64,000 nucleotides of DNA, from positions 18,106,640 through 18,170,639 of the forward strand of contig CALNVZ010002100.1 in assembly GCA_940671915.1 (NCBI GenBank). The letters run 5' to 3'. A program made the translations under genes and the position numbers. The notes beneath the pieces are model-generated. The model saw only the letters and a program-made list of their open reading frames with translations. It searched no databases and was not told the origin of the DNA. Shown here piece by piece: positions 35,286-47,262 of this stretch; positions within the stretch are counted from its first letter, which is position 1, and the number at the start of each line of letters is the position of its first letter. The stretch is from Paracentrotus lividus. Taxonomy: Eukaryota > Echinodermata > Echinoidea > Camarodonta > Echinidae.

Positions 35286-36488
35286 GAGAACAGATCCACA
35301 TGCACTCGTTAATTTTTGCTCCATTGCTTTTTTTTGTGTGTGTGTGTTTTTTTTTTTTTTTTTTTTTAACCGAAATAGCCATTCATGGAAATTCAATATA
35401 TTAATTTCCTTTAAAAACACATGCCATCTCATTTTCAGGTTTATAATTTCATTGTCAATTTCGATTATCGATAATACCTCATGATTATACCATCTATTAT
35501 GTACGGTTTTATATTTTCTTCTGTAACTACCAATTTACTCAACCCACAGTATCAACCATGTCAATATTCATTTTCTCTGCTTTAAATTTATCATTGTTTA
35601 CTCAAAAATAAACTGTACTTTTAATGTATACCTAGTTTACAAACTATTCGTAAACTCAAACGCTTCGTCGAGCTTAAACAATATTTCCCCCGATGTAGAT
35701 AAACCGTCATTTATTTTGATATCAATCTTAATCCATCTATATCCTTTCAATTCCGATTGTTAATGATACTTCATAATTATATTAACTATTAATATCACTC
35801 TCATACCTCTAATACTGGTTTTATTGTGTAATACCAATTTTCTCAAATCATTGTGATATTGTGTACACGTCATTTCTTAATGTTCTATTGATTATTATTA
35901 ATACAGACCAGTTTTGGGTATATGTAGCTTAGTCGGGAGGGAGACCCTCGGTCACAGTTATCAAGTTAGCTTTTCCCAAACCCAGGCAGCTAAGCTACAT
36001 GTACCCTTCCACGGTTCTGTTTTATACATGTATTGTTGTATTCTAATTGTACATTGTAATATTGCCGAATTGATAATAAATAAATCAATAAATAAACAAA
36101 ATCTTTGGCAATTTTTGTTTTTTTTTCCGGCGAGGGTGTTAAGTTGGCAGCTGTAGAGGCGTACTGCTATGGAACGAATTTATCGACAAAAGAGAGAGAG
36201 AGATATATCAACTTCAATCTTAAATCGCCATAGGAAGATGATCTGATTAATTTTAGGAGTATGTAGGTCAATGGTCAGGCCCGTAAACTAGGATTTTGCG
36301 GGGGTTCGAAATCTGAAAAAAAATGAACCTTTTGAAGGGATGATTCTTGAGCGCAAGGGCGCGAGCCGAAATTTTGTAATATAAAAATGACCCGAAGCAG
36401 TATATTTCCACTTTTATGGTTCTACTTTGTTGTTGTTATTCTTTACAAACGGTGACGATCATCTTTCTTTTAGCCCCCCCCCCCCAAA

Positions 36489-36521
<33 letters not shown>

Positions 36522-37496
36522 AAAAGGTATTTTCAAGCGCGAATCGTCTAGTGGAAAATTTTTTATCACACCTCTTCAATTAACAAAATATAGGTACATA
36601 ATCTGATACGGTGATAAGGGTTTTGTTTATTTTGTTTTGGCTTGTTTCAGCAAATTTTTAGAATTATAAATGTTTCATCGGATATGTTGACGGAAATACT
36701 GAAAAATTGTTGATATACCGAGATGTTTTAATTCTCATCTCTTCTGGAGATATTTTCATACCAACACTAGTTTGCAATAACACACCTCTTATCAGCCTAT
36801 GATAGCGATGAAACGGCATGAATGCAAAGCTGTGCAAGTGCATACTTAGAATTCATACTTATGAAACACACCTATTCAGATATAACAATTGTCTGTAAAA
36901 TCTTAACCCAATGAACAATGATGTATTACATTATTACTTGAAAAATGACAAAACAAGTGATGATGTTGGGAATTGAAGTTTTGTGAATTTCTTTTGATAA
37001 ATAAAAATTGTGTTCTCGTTTAAACTTTTGCGCCACATTCTAATTTGATTTAGGGTGTGATTAATTATTAATGAAAGCTTAATTATCGTGGCTCACCCCC
37101 CCCCCACCCCCTTGCTGAAGACGACTAAGAGATATGTAGGCCACTCGCCCTCGTGCTCTTTCTACTCCTGTAGAGCTTCATATTTAAGTTCCCCATTAGC
37201 ATCCTTCCTTTTTTCAACATTTCTTTATATTCTTGCTTTTCATTAATTTCCTTTTCTGAGGGTCACATTTCGTTGGGTAGCCTCTGAATCTGCCAAACCT
37301 AACAACTTTTAGAGGGAAGGAGTAGCCACTCCATAGATTGGAAGGAGTGGTTCCAATGGATGATTAGCCAATTAAACAACCATTCCATTCCCGCTATGTC
37401 ATTACAGAAGGGTTACCATGCGAAAAGTTATGTAATAATGTAACAGAAGAAAACAAGGGGTTGGCATAAAATCAATTATTTATAAAGCATTTAAAG
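35286..37496. other. Spacer of the 17-bp foldback pair
   Basis: About 2.2 kb. It holds a short inverted repeat (TGTAGCTTAG at 35925 against CTAAGCTACA at 35991) with about 56 bases between. A GATGATCTGATTAATTTTAG repeat lies at 36236, and a repeat patch at 36285-36400 (GTAAACTAGGATTTTGCGGG, GAGCGCAAGGGCGCGAGCCG) resembles 54885-55010. A C run plus A run spans 36475-36525. No gene seen. Confidence 0.45.
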
Positions 37497-37887
37497 TGAT
37501 GGGAAGATGTCATCCGGGGATGTTGTCCTTGGGGGGACCGTATCCTCCGGGTGGAGATGTCTCCGGGGGAGTTGTCCTCCAGGGGAGTTTGTCCTCCGGG
37601 GGAGCTGTCCTCCAGGGGTTGTTGTCCTCGCGGGGGAGTTTGTCCTCGGGGGAGTTGTCCAGGGGGAAGTTGTCCTCCGTGGGAGTTGTCCCTGGGGAAG
37701 CTGTCCTCCGGGGGACTCGTCCTTGAGGGGACCTGTCCTCCGGGGGAGATGTCCTCGGGGGCTGTCCTTCGGGGAGCCTTGTCCTCCGGGGGAGCTGTCC
37801 TCCGGGTGGAGTTGTCCTCACGGGGTGAGCTGTCCCTCGGGATGGTTGTCGCGCGGGGGAGTTGTCCTCCGGGGGAGATGTCCTAGA
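37497..37887 (-). repeat. 17-bp minisatellite, right arm (inverted)
   Basis: About 22 units of CGGGGGAGTTGTCCTCC with variants (GAGCTGTCC, GAGATGTCC, AAGTTGTCC). It is the reverse complement of 34925-35285. The pair flanks a 2.2-kb spacer and forms a second foldback-type structure. Confidence 0.9.
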
Positions 37888-38160
37888 ACCATATTTTCTA
37901 TATGAAAATTACTGACATTTTGTCTAATTTGAAAGAGATAATAACGAATGTTTAGAATTGGAATTGACATTGTGTAATTATGTTAACAACTTGGGACATC
38001 GACGAACATTTTTGCTGATCCGATTGTTCTTTTTTATCCTGTATAACTATGTTGAATAAATAAATAGATAAGTAAATTAAATAAATATAGGTACATATCA
38101 ATTCTAGTTGTAAACTTAAGAGATAGAGGGCGCTACCATTCTACTCAAAGCGAACGCTCC

Positions 38161-38260
38161 NNNNNNNNNNNNNNNNNNNNNNNNNNNNNNNNNNNNNNNN
38201 NNNNNNNNNNNNNNNNNNNNNNNNNNNNNNNNNNNNNNNNNNNNNNNNNNNNNNNNNNNN
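38161..38260. other. Assembly gap (100 N)
   Basis: A run of exactly 100 N. It hides the inner boundary of inverted arm A'. Confidence 0.99.
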
Positions 38261-40089
38261 TGGTGAGGTAATCAACTGCATTTATTTCCAATGAAACTTG
38301 TTGACTCCATTACCAAACACAAAATTGAATTGCACGCGTTGTCGAAAACTGTCTAATGAAAAAGAGCTGCTTTCCATTACATGCATACCCTGTTCATCAA
38401 AAAGTATTTGGATGTTTTTACTTGTTGGTGTTTATATAAAGTGATGCCGTGATTTCAACATTGATGTTAAGTAACCAAGAAACAACTTTTCTTCTCACAA
38501 TATAAATGCTATTGAAAATTTATTTATAAAAAATTCATTATTTCATCTGGAAATCAATGTCAGATATTTTTTTTAATGGTGAGACTTGATCAATGATATT
38601 TGTGTTTCTATTCAATTGGCTCCTTTTTATATGACCATGTGTTTGAACTCGCCCCCTTTGTGTGTACACACCTAAATCTAAAAAATCGTGCACCTATCAG
38701 GATCAAAGTGTCATAACTTTTTGAAATATTAACTATAACCCTACAAATATTACAATTTCTGAAAGGACATGCCCTGTGGATTTCACAAATATGCCATCCA
38801 CTACAACTGTAGGGTGAAGTAGTAACATTTTAATCAAAATATTGAAATTTCTGGCCTTTTTTTTTTAGCGTACGCGCCCACAATATTTTTCTCCCTTTGA
38901 TTCCAGGTCTTTATTACTCTCACCATATTTGAATTGCTCTTGAAATTTTCCTTTCAGAAAATATACAGTTGTTGAGGGTTTTCTTCATTTATAAAAAAAT
39001 TCTTAACCGTAACAAGCCAGGCCGGCACCCAAATATTTGGTCAACCTGGGCCGGGGAGGGGGGTCGCCCCCCCCTCCTCCCAAGATCTCCAGCCATGGTG
39101 GGCCAAAGTTTTTACAAACATTGTATGAGGTCGGCTATCCTTATAATGAATGAGATCACAAAGTTCAGACCCAGTATCTCAAGTAATTTGAGTTATCTGC
39201 ATTTATGTAACGTCACTTCAAATACAGGAGGAACTGTATTGTGTTACTTTATTACAAACACACAGTCAATAGGAAGTGCAATGTAATTTTCGGAACTGCC
39301 GCATTACCAAAATTGGCTGGAAACTTTATAACATGTGGTATCAAAAGATGCATTGAGACTCTAAGCTATAAAGTCCTAAAAGCTCACAGCACAAAAAATA
39401 AACATCCATAAAGTTATCATGTTATGATGTTTCAAATCACAGAGGATGCACAATCCCATAGACTTTGTGTGCGTTACCTCTCTCCCCCCCCTCCTCCCCC
39501 CCTCAACCAACCCTTACCTTTTCGGATTCCTAATCCCGTTGCCGTGTCGCGATTTCAAGTGCGAGTTAGCGCTCAAATTCCCACAGGTTCGATAGGAGCT
39601 TGGCATTCAAGCTTTCAAATAATACCAATTCATGGCAATACCCCTCTATTTAGCCACGCTATCATACATTTACTGAAAACAAAATTGGGAAAAGCGTAAC
39701 AAAAAACCACCCTTGGGTGGTCGAGTTCAAAACACATGGCCATATATAAATATTTTAAGTCATAATGATGATGGTTGTTGTCCCTTTTTTAGGTTATTGC
39801 GTTATTGATCTGCTGATAATGCGCTTTCTCTGTGTTGCCGCAAATCGTTTTCTGTACCAGGAAACAATTTAATGAATTAGCAATTCTTAATGTTTATATT
39901 CAAAATTACATTTTGCACAAATTGGAGCAATCTCTGTGTGTACCTATTAAAACACAATGGATCGTAAGCACAGATCAATCAATTGCTTTTATTATAATTT
40001 GTATGATTTTTTTATTTCATTGATATAAAAAAAATTTATATAATATAATTGAAAATTCTAAGTAAAAGCATTTGCTTTTTGAAGTAAAC

Positions 40090-41437
40090 AATCCGGGGTC
40101 ATCCCGATAGTCCGCGGGGTCCGATAGTCCGCGGGGTTCCGTTAGTCGCGGGTCCGATAGTCCGCGGATCCGATATAGTCCACGGGTCGATAGTCGCGCG
40201 GCTATAGTCCGCGGGTCCGGTTATCCGCGGGTCCCGATAGTCCGCAGTCCGTTAGTCTGCTGGTTCGATTAGTCCGCGTGGGGGGATGTCTCTTATTCCG
40301 AAGGTTCGTTATTCCAAATAGAATAAGGTTCTTATTCCGAAAATGAAATGAAGTTCGTTATTCCGAAAATAGAATAAGTTCGTTTTTCCGAAAATAGAAT
40401 AAGGTTCGTTATTCCGAAAATAGAATTAAGGTTCGTTATTCTGAAGTCCGTTATACGAAAATGAGATAAGTTAGTTAGTCCGAAACTGAAATAATCTGTG
40501 GCGAAGCGGGGAAAATCATAAGGGGCAACTAAATAAATTGATTTCCGCAATAGCATCCGCCCCCGTGTATTTCATGAAGAAGTTATGTCGAAAAAAAAGT
40601 ATCGCGGCGAGGTTCTTCGGTAAAAGAGTAAGTTTCGCTGATAATGTTTTAAAAATAATCTTTCATAAATGAATACGGAATGGATAACAATTGCGGGAAT
40701 TAATTATTTAGTTATTGAATGATAACGGCCCGAATTTTTAGAAGCGAAACTTTCAGCAGCAAAGTCGCTGTTTGCATAATTTTGTGTAAATAAAAATACT
40801 CCGGGAAAAAAATTGATAACCCTTACCCCCCCCCCAAAAAAAATCCCCCTTATCTGGAGGTTATTCATGGGTGACCAAAACACAGTCCCAAACATTCTTA
40901 ATCCATTCGCTCAGGCAGTAATAGCTCAATTTTCGGAATAACGAACCTTTTCCTATTTTCGGGATAACGAACCTTGTTCTATTTTCGGAATAACGAACCT
41001 TTTTTCTATTTTCGGATTAACGAACCTTTTTCTTTTTTCGGAATAACGAACCTTTTTCTATTTTCGGAATAACGAACCTTTTTTCTTTTTTCGGAATAAC
41101 GAATCTTTTTCTATTTTCGGAATAACGAACCTTTTTCTTTTTTCAGATAAATGAACCTTATTCTATTTTCGGAATAACGAACCTTTTTCTTTTTTTTGAA
41201 TAACGAACCTTATTCTTTTATTGGAAAAACGAACCTTATTCTATTTTTAGATTAACGAACCTTATTCTATTTTCGGAATAACGAAACTTTTTCTTTTTTT
41301 GGAATAACAAATCTTATTCTATTTTCGGAATAACGAAACTTATTCTATTTTCAGATTTACAAACTTTATTCTATTTTCGGAATAACGAATTTTTTTATAT
41401 TTTCGGAATAACGAACTTTCGGAATAACGAACACCAA

Positions 41438-41468
<31 letters not shown>

Positions 41469-41510
41469 CCCCTGCGGAATATCGGACCCGCGGACTATCG
41501 GGCTGTAGCC
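40090..41510. mobile_element. Foldback-like element with minisatellite arms (in arm A')
   Basis: GTCCGCGGGTCCGATA repeats (about 16 bp) at 40100-40280. TTCGTTATTCCGAAAATAGA repeats at 40290-40470. A spacer at about 40480-40920. Then about 20 inverted units (TTTTCGGAATAACGAACC) from 40925 to 41435, a C run of more than 30 bases, and a final CGGACCCGCGGACTATCGG. The whole is self-complementary. It mirrors 23380-24890 but has a longer, better preserved right array. Confidence 0.7.
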
Positions 41511-41639
41511 AACGACCCAGTAGTATACTATTGTATTGCTCTTGTAATTTTGCCCAACAAGAGTGAAAGTGAACCTTTTATCAAAGAATGTATAAAAGAT
41601 TATTGAACTATTCCCCCAAATGTAGTACTCTTACAGGAT

Positions 41640-41961
41640 TTCCGTGTGTGTTTGTGTGTGTGTGTGTAGGTGTGTGTTTGAGGGATCAAAATAGAGGGAG
41701 TGGGTGAGGGAGAGGGTGAGGGAAGATGTGTGTGTGTGTGTGTGTGTGTAGGTGAGGGTTTGAAGGATCAAAATGGAGGGAGTGGGTGAGGAAGAGAGAG
41801 AGAGAGTGTGTGTGTTGTGGGTGTGGGTTTGTTTAAGAGATCAAAAAGAGGGAGTGGGTGGGAGAGGGAGGGTGTGTGTGTGTGTTGTGTGTGTGTGTGT
41901 GTGTGTGTAGGTTGAGGGTTTGTTTGAGGGATCAAATGGCGGGAGTAGGTGAGGGAAAAGG

Positions 41962-42003
<42 letters not shown>

Positions 42004-42050
42004 GTGAGGGTTTGTTTGAGGGATCAAATGGAATGAGAGGGAGGGTGTGT
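41640..42050. repeat. GT-rich tandem array (about 90-100 bp units)
   Basis: About five units, each with a (GT)n run, AGGTGAGGGTTTGTTTGAGG, GATCAAATGGAGGGAGTGGG and a GAGGGAGAGGG end. It is the counterpart of 22730-23225. The open frames with CVCVCV or HTHTHT are repeat by-products. Confidence 0.85.
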
Positions 42051-42268
42051 AAGAAAGAGGAATGTATAAGGCCACATGTCATGAGTTGGGTGGAAAATGC
42101 GTTACATGTCCAAAAAATTATAAAAATGTACATTGTCACAATCAAACATCTCTAGTTTCTTAGTAGTAAGTCAGACATGTATAAAAGTATATATATATTG
42201 AAAGCAGAGATTGAAAGGAGGATGATTAACATATGTTTGTGCCTGTATAAGGTGTGTCGTAAAAGCTA

Positions 42269-43546
42269 TACAGGGCGTCCCAAAAAGAACTATACACTTT
42301 TGAAATGGCTGCCAAATAAAAAATATATGATTTTAGGTAATGAAATTTACATGTATGGAAAGCTCATTATTCAAACTTTCATATGACACCAAAAAGTCCG
42401 AAATAAGTCATGCATGAATGAGGACCGTTCACTTTTGTAAAGGGTATGGAAATTAGGGTGCGCAGGAATTGCCCTACCAATTTGTATGGAAAGGAAAGTC
42501 ATTTGAGCTTATGGCATTGAGGATGATATGCAGAATTACTGATCAATTATGATGAGTTGGGGTTTGCTATTAAAGTGAAATTTGTGGATTCGGGGATTAC
42601 AATTTCATGCATGAGTGAACAGGAATATGTATTTCCTATTATAGCATTGTAACTTTACAAGTTTTATTCAGTGGTGTTTTAAGTGGTAGTCAGGATGGGG
42701 TGCAGAACCGGTGAGATGCAGGGTCAGATTTTTGATCACTTTTGAAATAACTGTATGAAGATGATGTAATGCTTGATTGATTAGTTGAAACATTTGGAGA
42801 CTGGTACCATGTTGTTTAAGTGATTGCTAGCTGGTTGTTGATTGTCTAATTTATGTGACTACTGATTGATTGATAGATTGTCATCAACCATCCCATTTTG
42901 GGTAAATGTGAGTAGACCGGGATGCGGGGAGGTAGTCGGGATATTTGGAGTAGAAACCAATGAATATGAATGGTCAAAAACACACCCATGCAAAAAAAAG
43001 AGAGATAGATAGAGAGAGAGGGAGGGAGACAGAGAGAAAAAGAAAGAAGAGAGAGGGAGGAAGACAAAGAGAGAGAGAGAGAGAGAGAAAGAGAGATGAA
43101 AGAAAAGGAAGAAAGAGAGAGAGATTAAACACACCACTGTAGCACCTCACTAAATATACCTTGGAAAGTTACAATGTAACAATAGGAAATATGTATTCCT
43201 GTTCACTCATGCATGAAATTGTAATCCCTAATTCCACAAATTTCACTTAGTAAATCCCAACTCATCATAATTTATCAATAATTCTGCATATCATCCTCAA
43301 TTCCTTTAGCCCCAAATGACTTTCCTCATACAAATTGGTAGGGCAATTCCTGCGCACCCTAATTTCCATACCCTTTACAAAAGTGAACGCTGCTCATTCA
43401 TGCATGACTTATTTTCGGAATTTTTGGTGTCATATGAAAGTTGGGATAATGAGCTTTCAAAACATGTAAATTTCATTACCTAAAATCATATATTTTTATT
43501 TGGCAGCCATTTGAAAAGTGTATAGTTCTTTTTGGGACGCACTGTA
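42269..43546. mobile_element. Mariner-like element with about 385-bp inverted arms, non-autonomous
   Basis: The left end is TACAGGGCGTCCCAAAAAG, followed by AACTATACACTTTTGAAATG and GCTGCCAAATAAAAA. The right end is the inverse, ending CTTTTTGGGACGCACTGTA. The arms match over about 42269-42660 and 43160-43546. TA at both ends and the CAGGG-GTCCC start resemble IS630/Tc1/mariner elements. The middle holds a GA repeat (about 43000-43120) and no transposase. Its left half is shared with arm A (21700-22560). Confidence 0.75.
42998..43125. repeat. (GA)n purine tract
   Basis: GAGA-rich stretch with GGGAGG and AAAG interruptions, lying in the loop between the two arms of the mariner-like element. 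Confidence 0.9.
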
Positions 43547-44840
43547 CAGAGTGTTACAGGAAAAAATGGTTTGAAAAACTTCACAATTTTACCGGCGAAT
43601 AATTTCTCAATCTTTTTACCAAATGAAATGAATCATCGTGGATTGTGTAAATAAGACGCTATGCTTCTAAAAAATTTAAACTTGTAATACAAAATATTTT
43701 TCTAACCGCGCTACAGGGTGTCAAAAAAGAAAAATAGTGCAAAAAAAGGGTAGAATCCTGTCTTTTGCACTTGGATTACAACTCCAACAAAAACTTTATT
43801 GGAAGTAATGTGTTCCACTTAATTGTGTTTTTACATGCATGCAAAGAAAATGGCGAAAAAAATGACAATTATTGTTATAAAATTGCATGTGACAATTTTT
43901 GATGCCTGCAATGCATTGTCTATGAGGATGTGTGCTTAAGTTTGTTTTAATTGATTAATTAAGTGATTAAATTACTTTTGAAAAATCTTCTTCACATTTA
44001 TCTAGAACCACATAAATTTCCAAGAGAATGATAAATCACTCAACCAATAAGACCAATTGGCTGCGAAGATATAGCGCAGCAACAATAAAGAAATACAAAA
44101 ATTGGATTTCCCTATGCTTAACACGTGCCTCCACCGTAGGATCCTCCACCGTAGGATCCTCCACCCCTTACCCTACTCCACTAAAAGTATCTTTGTATTA
44201 AAACTATGAGCATAACAAAGCTGAAACCTCACAGAACATGTAGCCTGATAAATTATCTACAACATGAATTATTGCACAGCTTATGACTTGACATTATTTT
44301 CATGCTATGTGAAAAAGTTGTGCAATTTCCCTCCAAAATGTAACGCCTCCACCCTTTTACAATACCCCAACTTGTGACATAAGGCCATAAGTGTACATTG
44401 TGTGTATGTTACTGTTATAAGTAGGCCTATGTTTTCATCTGTCTTTTATTACATTATGTAAAAGTAGTAATTCTGTTATCATAATGATAGAACTACAGGT
44501 ACTTTTGTACATGTATTGTTAACAAGCTCCTGAGTTGTCACTGGTCCGCCAAGCCTTTCATATTTTCTACTATCTCCTATGCATAATTTAAATTGACGAA
44601 TAAACCAAATCCAATCAAAAACTTAAACAGAGGTAGGTACGTACAGAAAGCAAACCAACCACATAATCGACTGAGGAATAATAGCAATATTTAATATTGT
44701 CTTTCTAGACTAGTCTGTCATTCTCCCCACTCTATAGGCCCCTACAATTAAAATTAATAGTGGTGCAATACAGGGACACAACAACACAGCACATCTCTCT
44801 CCAGGACAGTGTCTACATAAGTGTAGTCTACATAAAGTAA
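43547..44840. other. Non-coding with a second mariner-like end near 43711
   Basis: TACAGGGTGTCAAAAAAGAA at 43711 resembles a mariner terminal repeat, but no opposite end was found. A short tandem CTCCACCGTAGGATC lies at 44130-44165. No gene seen. Confidence 0.35.
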
Positions 44841-45075
44841 GTTGCCGTAGTTAGTGGTCGTACACTCTATTGGAATGCAAGGTCGTGGATTCGATTTTCC
44901 ACCGGCACTTATGTCCACTCCACCCAGGTGCTATTGGTACCCGGAGGATAATCCATATAGGCGCCTATAAATGGCTGACTACAAGTATGGAGTGAATCCA
45001 GTGATACGGGTAATAATTAACATAAAAGCGCTTTGAGCCACTATGGAAAAGCGCATATAAATTAATGGTATTATT
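44841..45075 (+). mobile_element. tRNA-derived SINE with GCGCTTTGAG tail
   Basis: The 5' part is tRNA-like: GTTGCCGTAGTTAGTGGTCG (A-box region) and GTGGATTCGATTTTCCACCG (B-box region). The 3' part has AAAAGCGCTTTGAGCCACTA, then GGAAAAGCGCATATAAATTA and a TATTATTATATA tail. Such GCGCTTTGAG...AAAGCGC hairpin tails followed by ATT repeats are common in SINEs of echinoderms and fish. Of the tRNA-like units in the window it is the most complete. Confidence 0.8.
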
Positions 45076-46617
45076 ATATATATATATTATTACACTTTTG
45101 GAGTCTTCTTCAATGTTCAAGAGGTGGTGGGAAGTGTGTGTGTGTGTGTGTGTGTGGTGTATGAAGTGTGTGTGGTAAGGTTTCTTTAGTGGAATATAAG
45201 GTGTGTGTGGTGTATATAGTGCAGGGATGTGGGTGAGGGATCGTGAGGATTGTGGTGTTTGTGGATACTTTTTGCTATGTTTCATTCTGTATATTTAAGG
45301 TGACAATCATTTAATACATGTACTATAGTTTTCCCGGCCAATTTCATTGTTTTGTCATTCAGTTGCATATTAGAGGCATTCATTTCCGAAAAAAACGCTG
45401 ATGCATTGAAATGTTGCTAGTCAAGATCGATTCAATCATCAAAATTAACGATTGTGATCGATTCGTATTTGCACATTCAAATTCACATAATAAGCATATA
45501 CATTCGCGCCAGTAATTATTCAAATTCGTCTTCATACTGTAGACTTTCATTGCGTATACTCAATTCGCACTAATTTGAATGCATAAAATAATTGAAATTT
45601 AATGCCTATATCCGAATTTGAACTTTGCAACCATTACTTTGTGTGCCTAAAAACAAATTGAGAGCATGAACACGACATTGCTTGACTAAAGTCAGTCTGT
45701 CGCATCAGACACACGAATTTGAATACACATTAAATTAAATTGTAATTGTAAACAAGTTCCTGAGATTTCATGGGCCGCAAAGTCTTTCAGAATGTTCCAC
45801 TATGTCCTTTGCATAATTGAAATTGACGGAAAAAAAAAATCAAATTCAATCAAAAACTTGAAAAAGGGAGTGAAAGGCCAACCAACCACATTTCAATTGT
45901 TTGTGTTTTATAATTAGTCTTCATTCTCCAGATCTCTGTACAACTTTATACAATTTTAATAATTAAAGTTTCTCTCTCCAAAAAATAAGCTGTATAGCTA
46001 TGTGATGCTATCAGTAGGGCCTACGTCTTTATCTTGAAAAAGGGAGATAATTTTAAGAAAGAAATACAAAATTAAGATCAGGTCATCGATCGGAATCTTT
46101 CACGAACACAATGTGTGCACAATCTCTACTCCATGCTATATTCAGTATTCCCTGAATATATGTAGTGTTACATTAATATTTTAATTCCCTGCTGTGAGAC
46201 AACAGCCGTGTGGGGTACTCGATCCCTGGACCTTTGCACATCAGCCAATAATAAAACAACTAGAATGTGACTAAAGTTACATCGCAATGTAAGTTGTATT
46301 CCATGATGGATAGAACAATCAAAAGTATGAACAGATTATTCTGCACAGCCAGTGACTCCATTTTTGTTATGCAAACTGATAAACAATGGGTTTTTTTTGA
46401 AAATTTTGTTCAAACAGATGTTCTTCAAGTTCAAAATCTAACCGTGGTTAACATGGTTAACATTCGTCGGAAAAAACCAACCTTGTTCCACTGTTTTCAT
46501 CATTGGAAAGACAAGTATAATGAGAGATCCTGTAGAAAAAGATGACGGAAGGTTAAATGAAATCTCAAAACCTTATAAGATAATTTAATTCACAACGAAT
46601 TTATCACAGTTTACTCA
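45076..46617. other. GT-rich repeat then non-coding AT-rich DNA
   Basis: GTGTG and GTGGTGTA repeats at 45135-45250. Further right, a diverged direct repeat pair links 44517-44670 and 45750-45900 (AACAAGCTCCTGAGTTGTCA with AACAAGTTCCTGAGATTTCA, then CAAATCCAATCAAAAACTTA with CAAATTCAATCAAAAACTTG). An open frame at 46267-46545 (92 codons) shows no family resemblance and is not called. Confidence 0.4.
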
Positions 46618-47262
46618 TATACCGTGTTGCAATAAGTCGTGTAACCCCCTACATCATGCTTGTATTTGACTTGTATTGAACTTAGTAACTAGGGGAGTAA
46701 TGATTTTGGCTTTCAAACAAAATTATGCCACCTTAGCTGTTGAAATACCTTTTATATGATGTTAGATGATACTTTGTTTATGTGTTATAAGTAGAGCAAT
46801 GCTGGTTTTAACTTTGATGCATGATTAGAGTTCTCGAACCTCCTTGCGGACATTGAAAAATGGTGGACCAATAACAACAAAAGAGAGAAGGAAAGTACTG
46901 AGAGCGAAAGAAATTAGCTAAAACATAGAGAAAAGAAGGGAAACAAACAACGAGATAGCAAGTCTGCTTGGCAGTCGAAAAGATGGGTTTAACCACTGTA
47001 GCAAGGTCTGGAGAGATGGGTTTAGGCCGTCTTTACTGAGTCAAGCTTAGAAAAATTGGCGAATCGTGGGTCCAGCGTCATTGACCCCCAGGGGAAAACT
47101 ATTCCGTTAGATTGCTATGTTTCATTAATATTAATGTTAACTGATTATATTATAAGTCAAAATATTGTATTTATAACCAATAAAATTCAGTCAAATGATT
47201 ATTTATACTGCATTTGTTATATTTTATGTAAGGGGCGACAATACTTATTCCAACACGGTATA
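46618..47262 (-). mobile_element. TATACCGTG TIR element, copy 1
   Basis: The left end TATACCGTGTTGCAATAAG and the right end, read inverted, TATACCGTGTTGGAATAAG match over 18 of 19 bases. It is 645 bp. Its interior, read on the minus strand, aligns along its full length with 53910-54615 on the plus strand, sharing blocks such as GTTTTAGCTAATTTC, TTTCAACAGCTAAG and ATCATTACTCCCCTA. It has no transposase. The TA-containing ends suggest a Tc1/mariner-type MITE, as inference. Confidence 0.8.

Larger units (their letters stand above)
38261..42870 (-). repeat. Inverted duplication, arm A'
   Basis: The reverse-complement counterpart of 21691-27000, with block order preserved in mirror image. It includes the AATCAACTGCATTTATTTCC start, GGGCCGGGGAGGGGGGTCGCC near 39050 (mirrored near 26010), CCCCTCTATTTAGCCACGCT near 39641 (mirrored near 25385), the foldback-like element and the GT array. 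The open frames inside (38969-39286, 39424-39699) have no counterpart kept open in arm A. No gene is called. Confidence 0.8.

Noticed and set aside
34898-35404. Several overlapping open frames of 69-135 codons on both strands, Gly/Pro/Ser-rich
   Set aside because: They are translations of the 17-bp minisatellite, whose unit lacks stops in several frames. The same applies at 37496-37905.
40925-41435. CRISPR-like array of regularly spaced repeats
   Set aside because: The repeats are contiguous, with no unique spacers, in animal DNA. It is a minisatellite.
41768-42145. 125-codon His/Thr-rich frame
   Set aside because: Read-through of the GT/CA tandem array.
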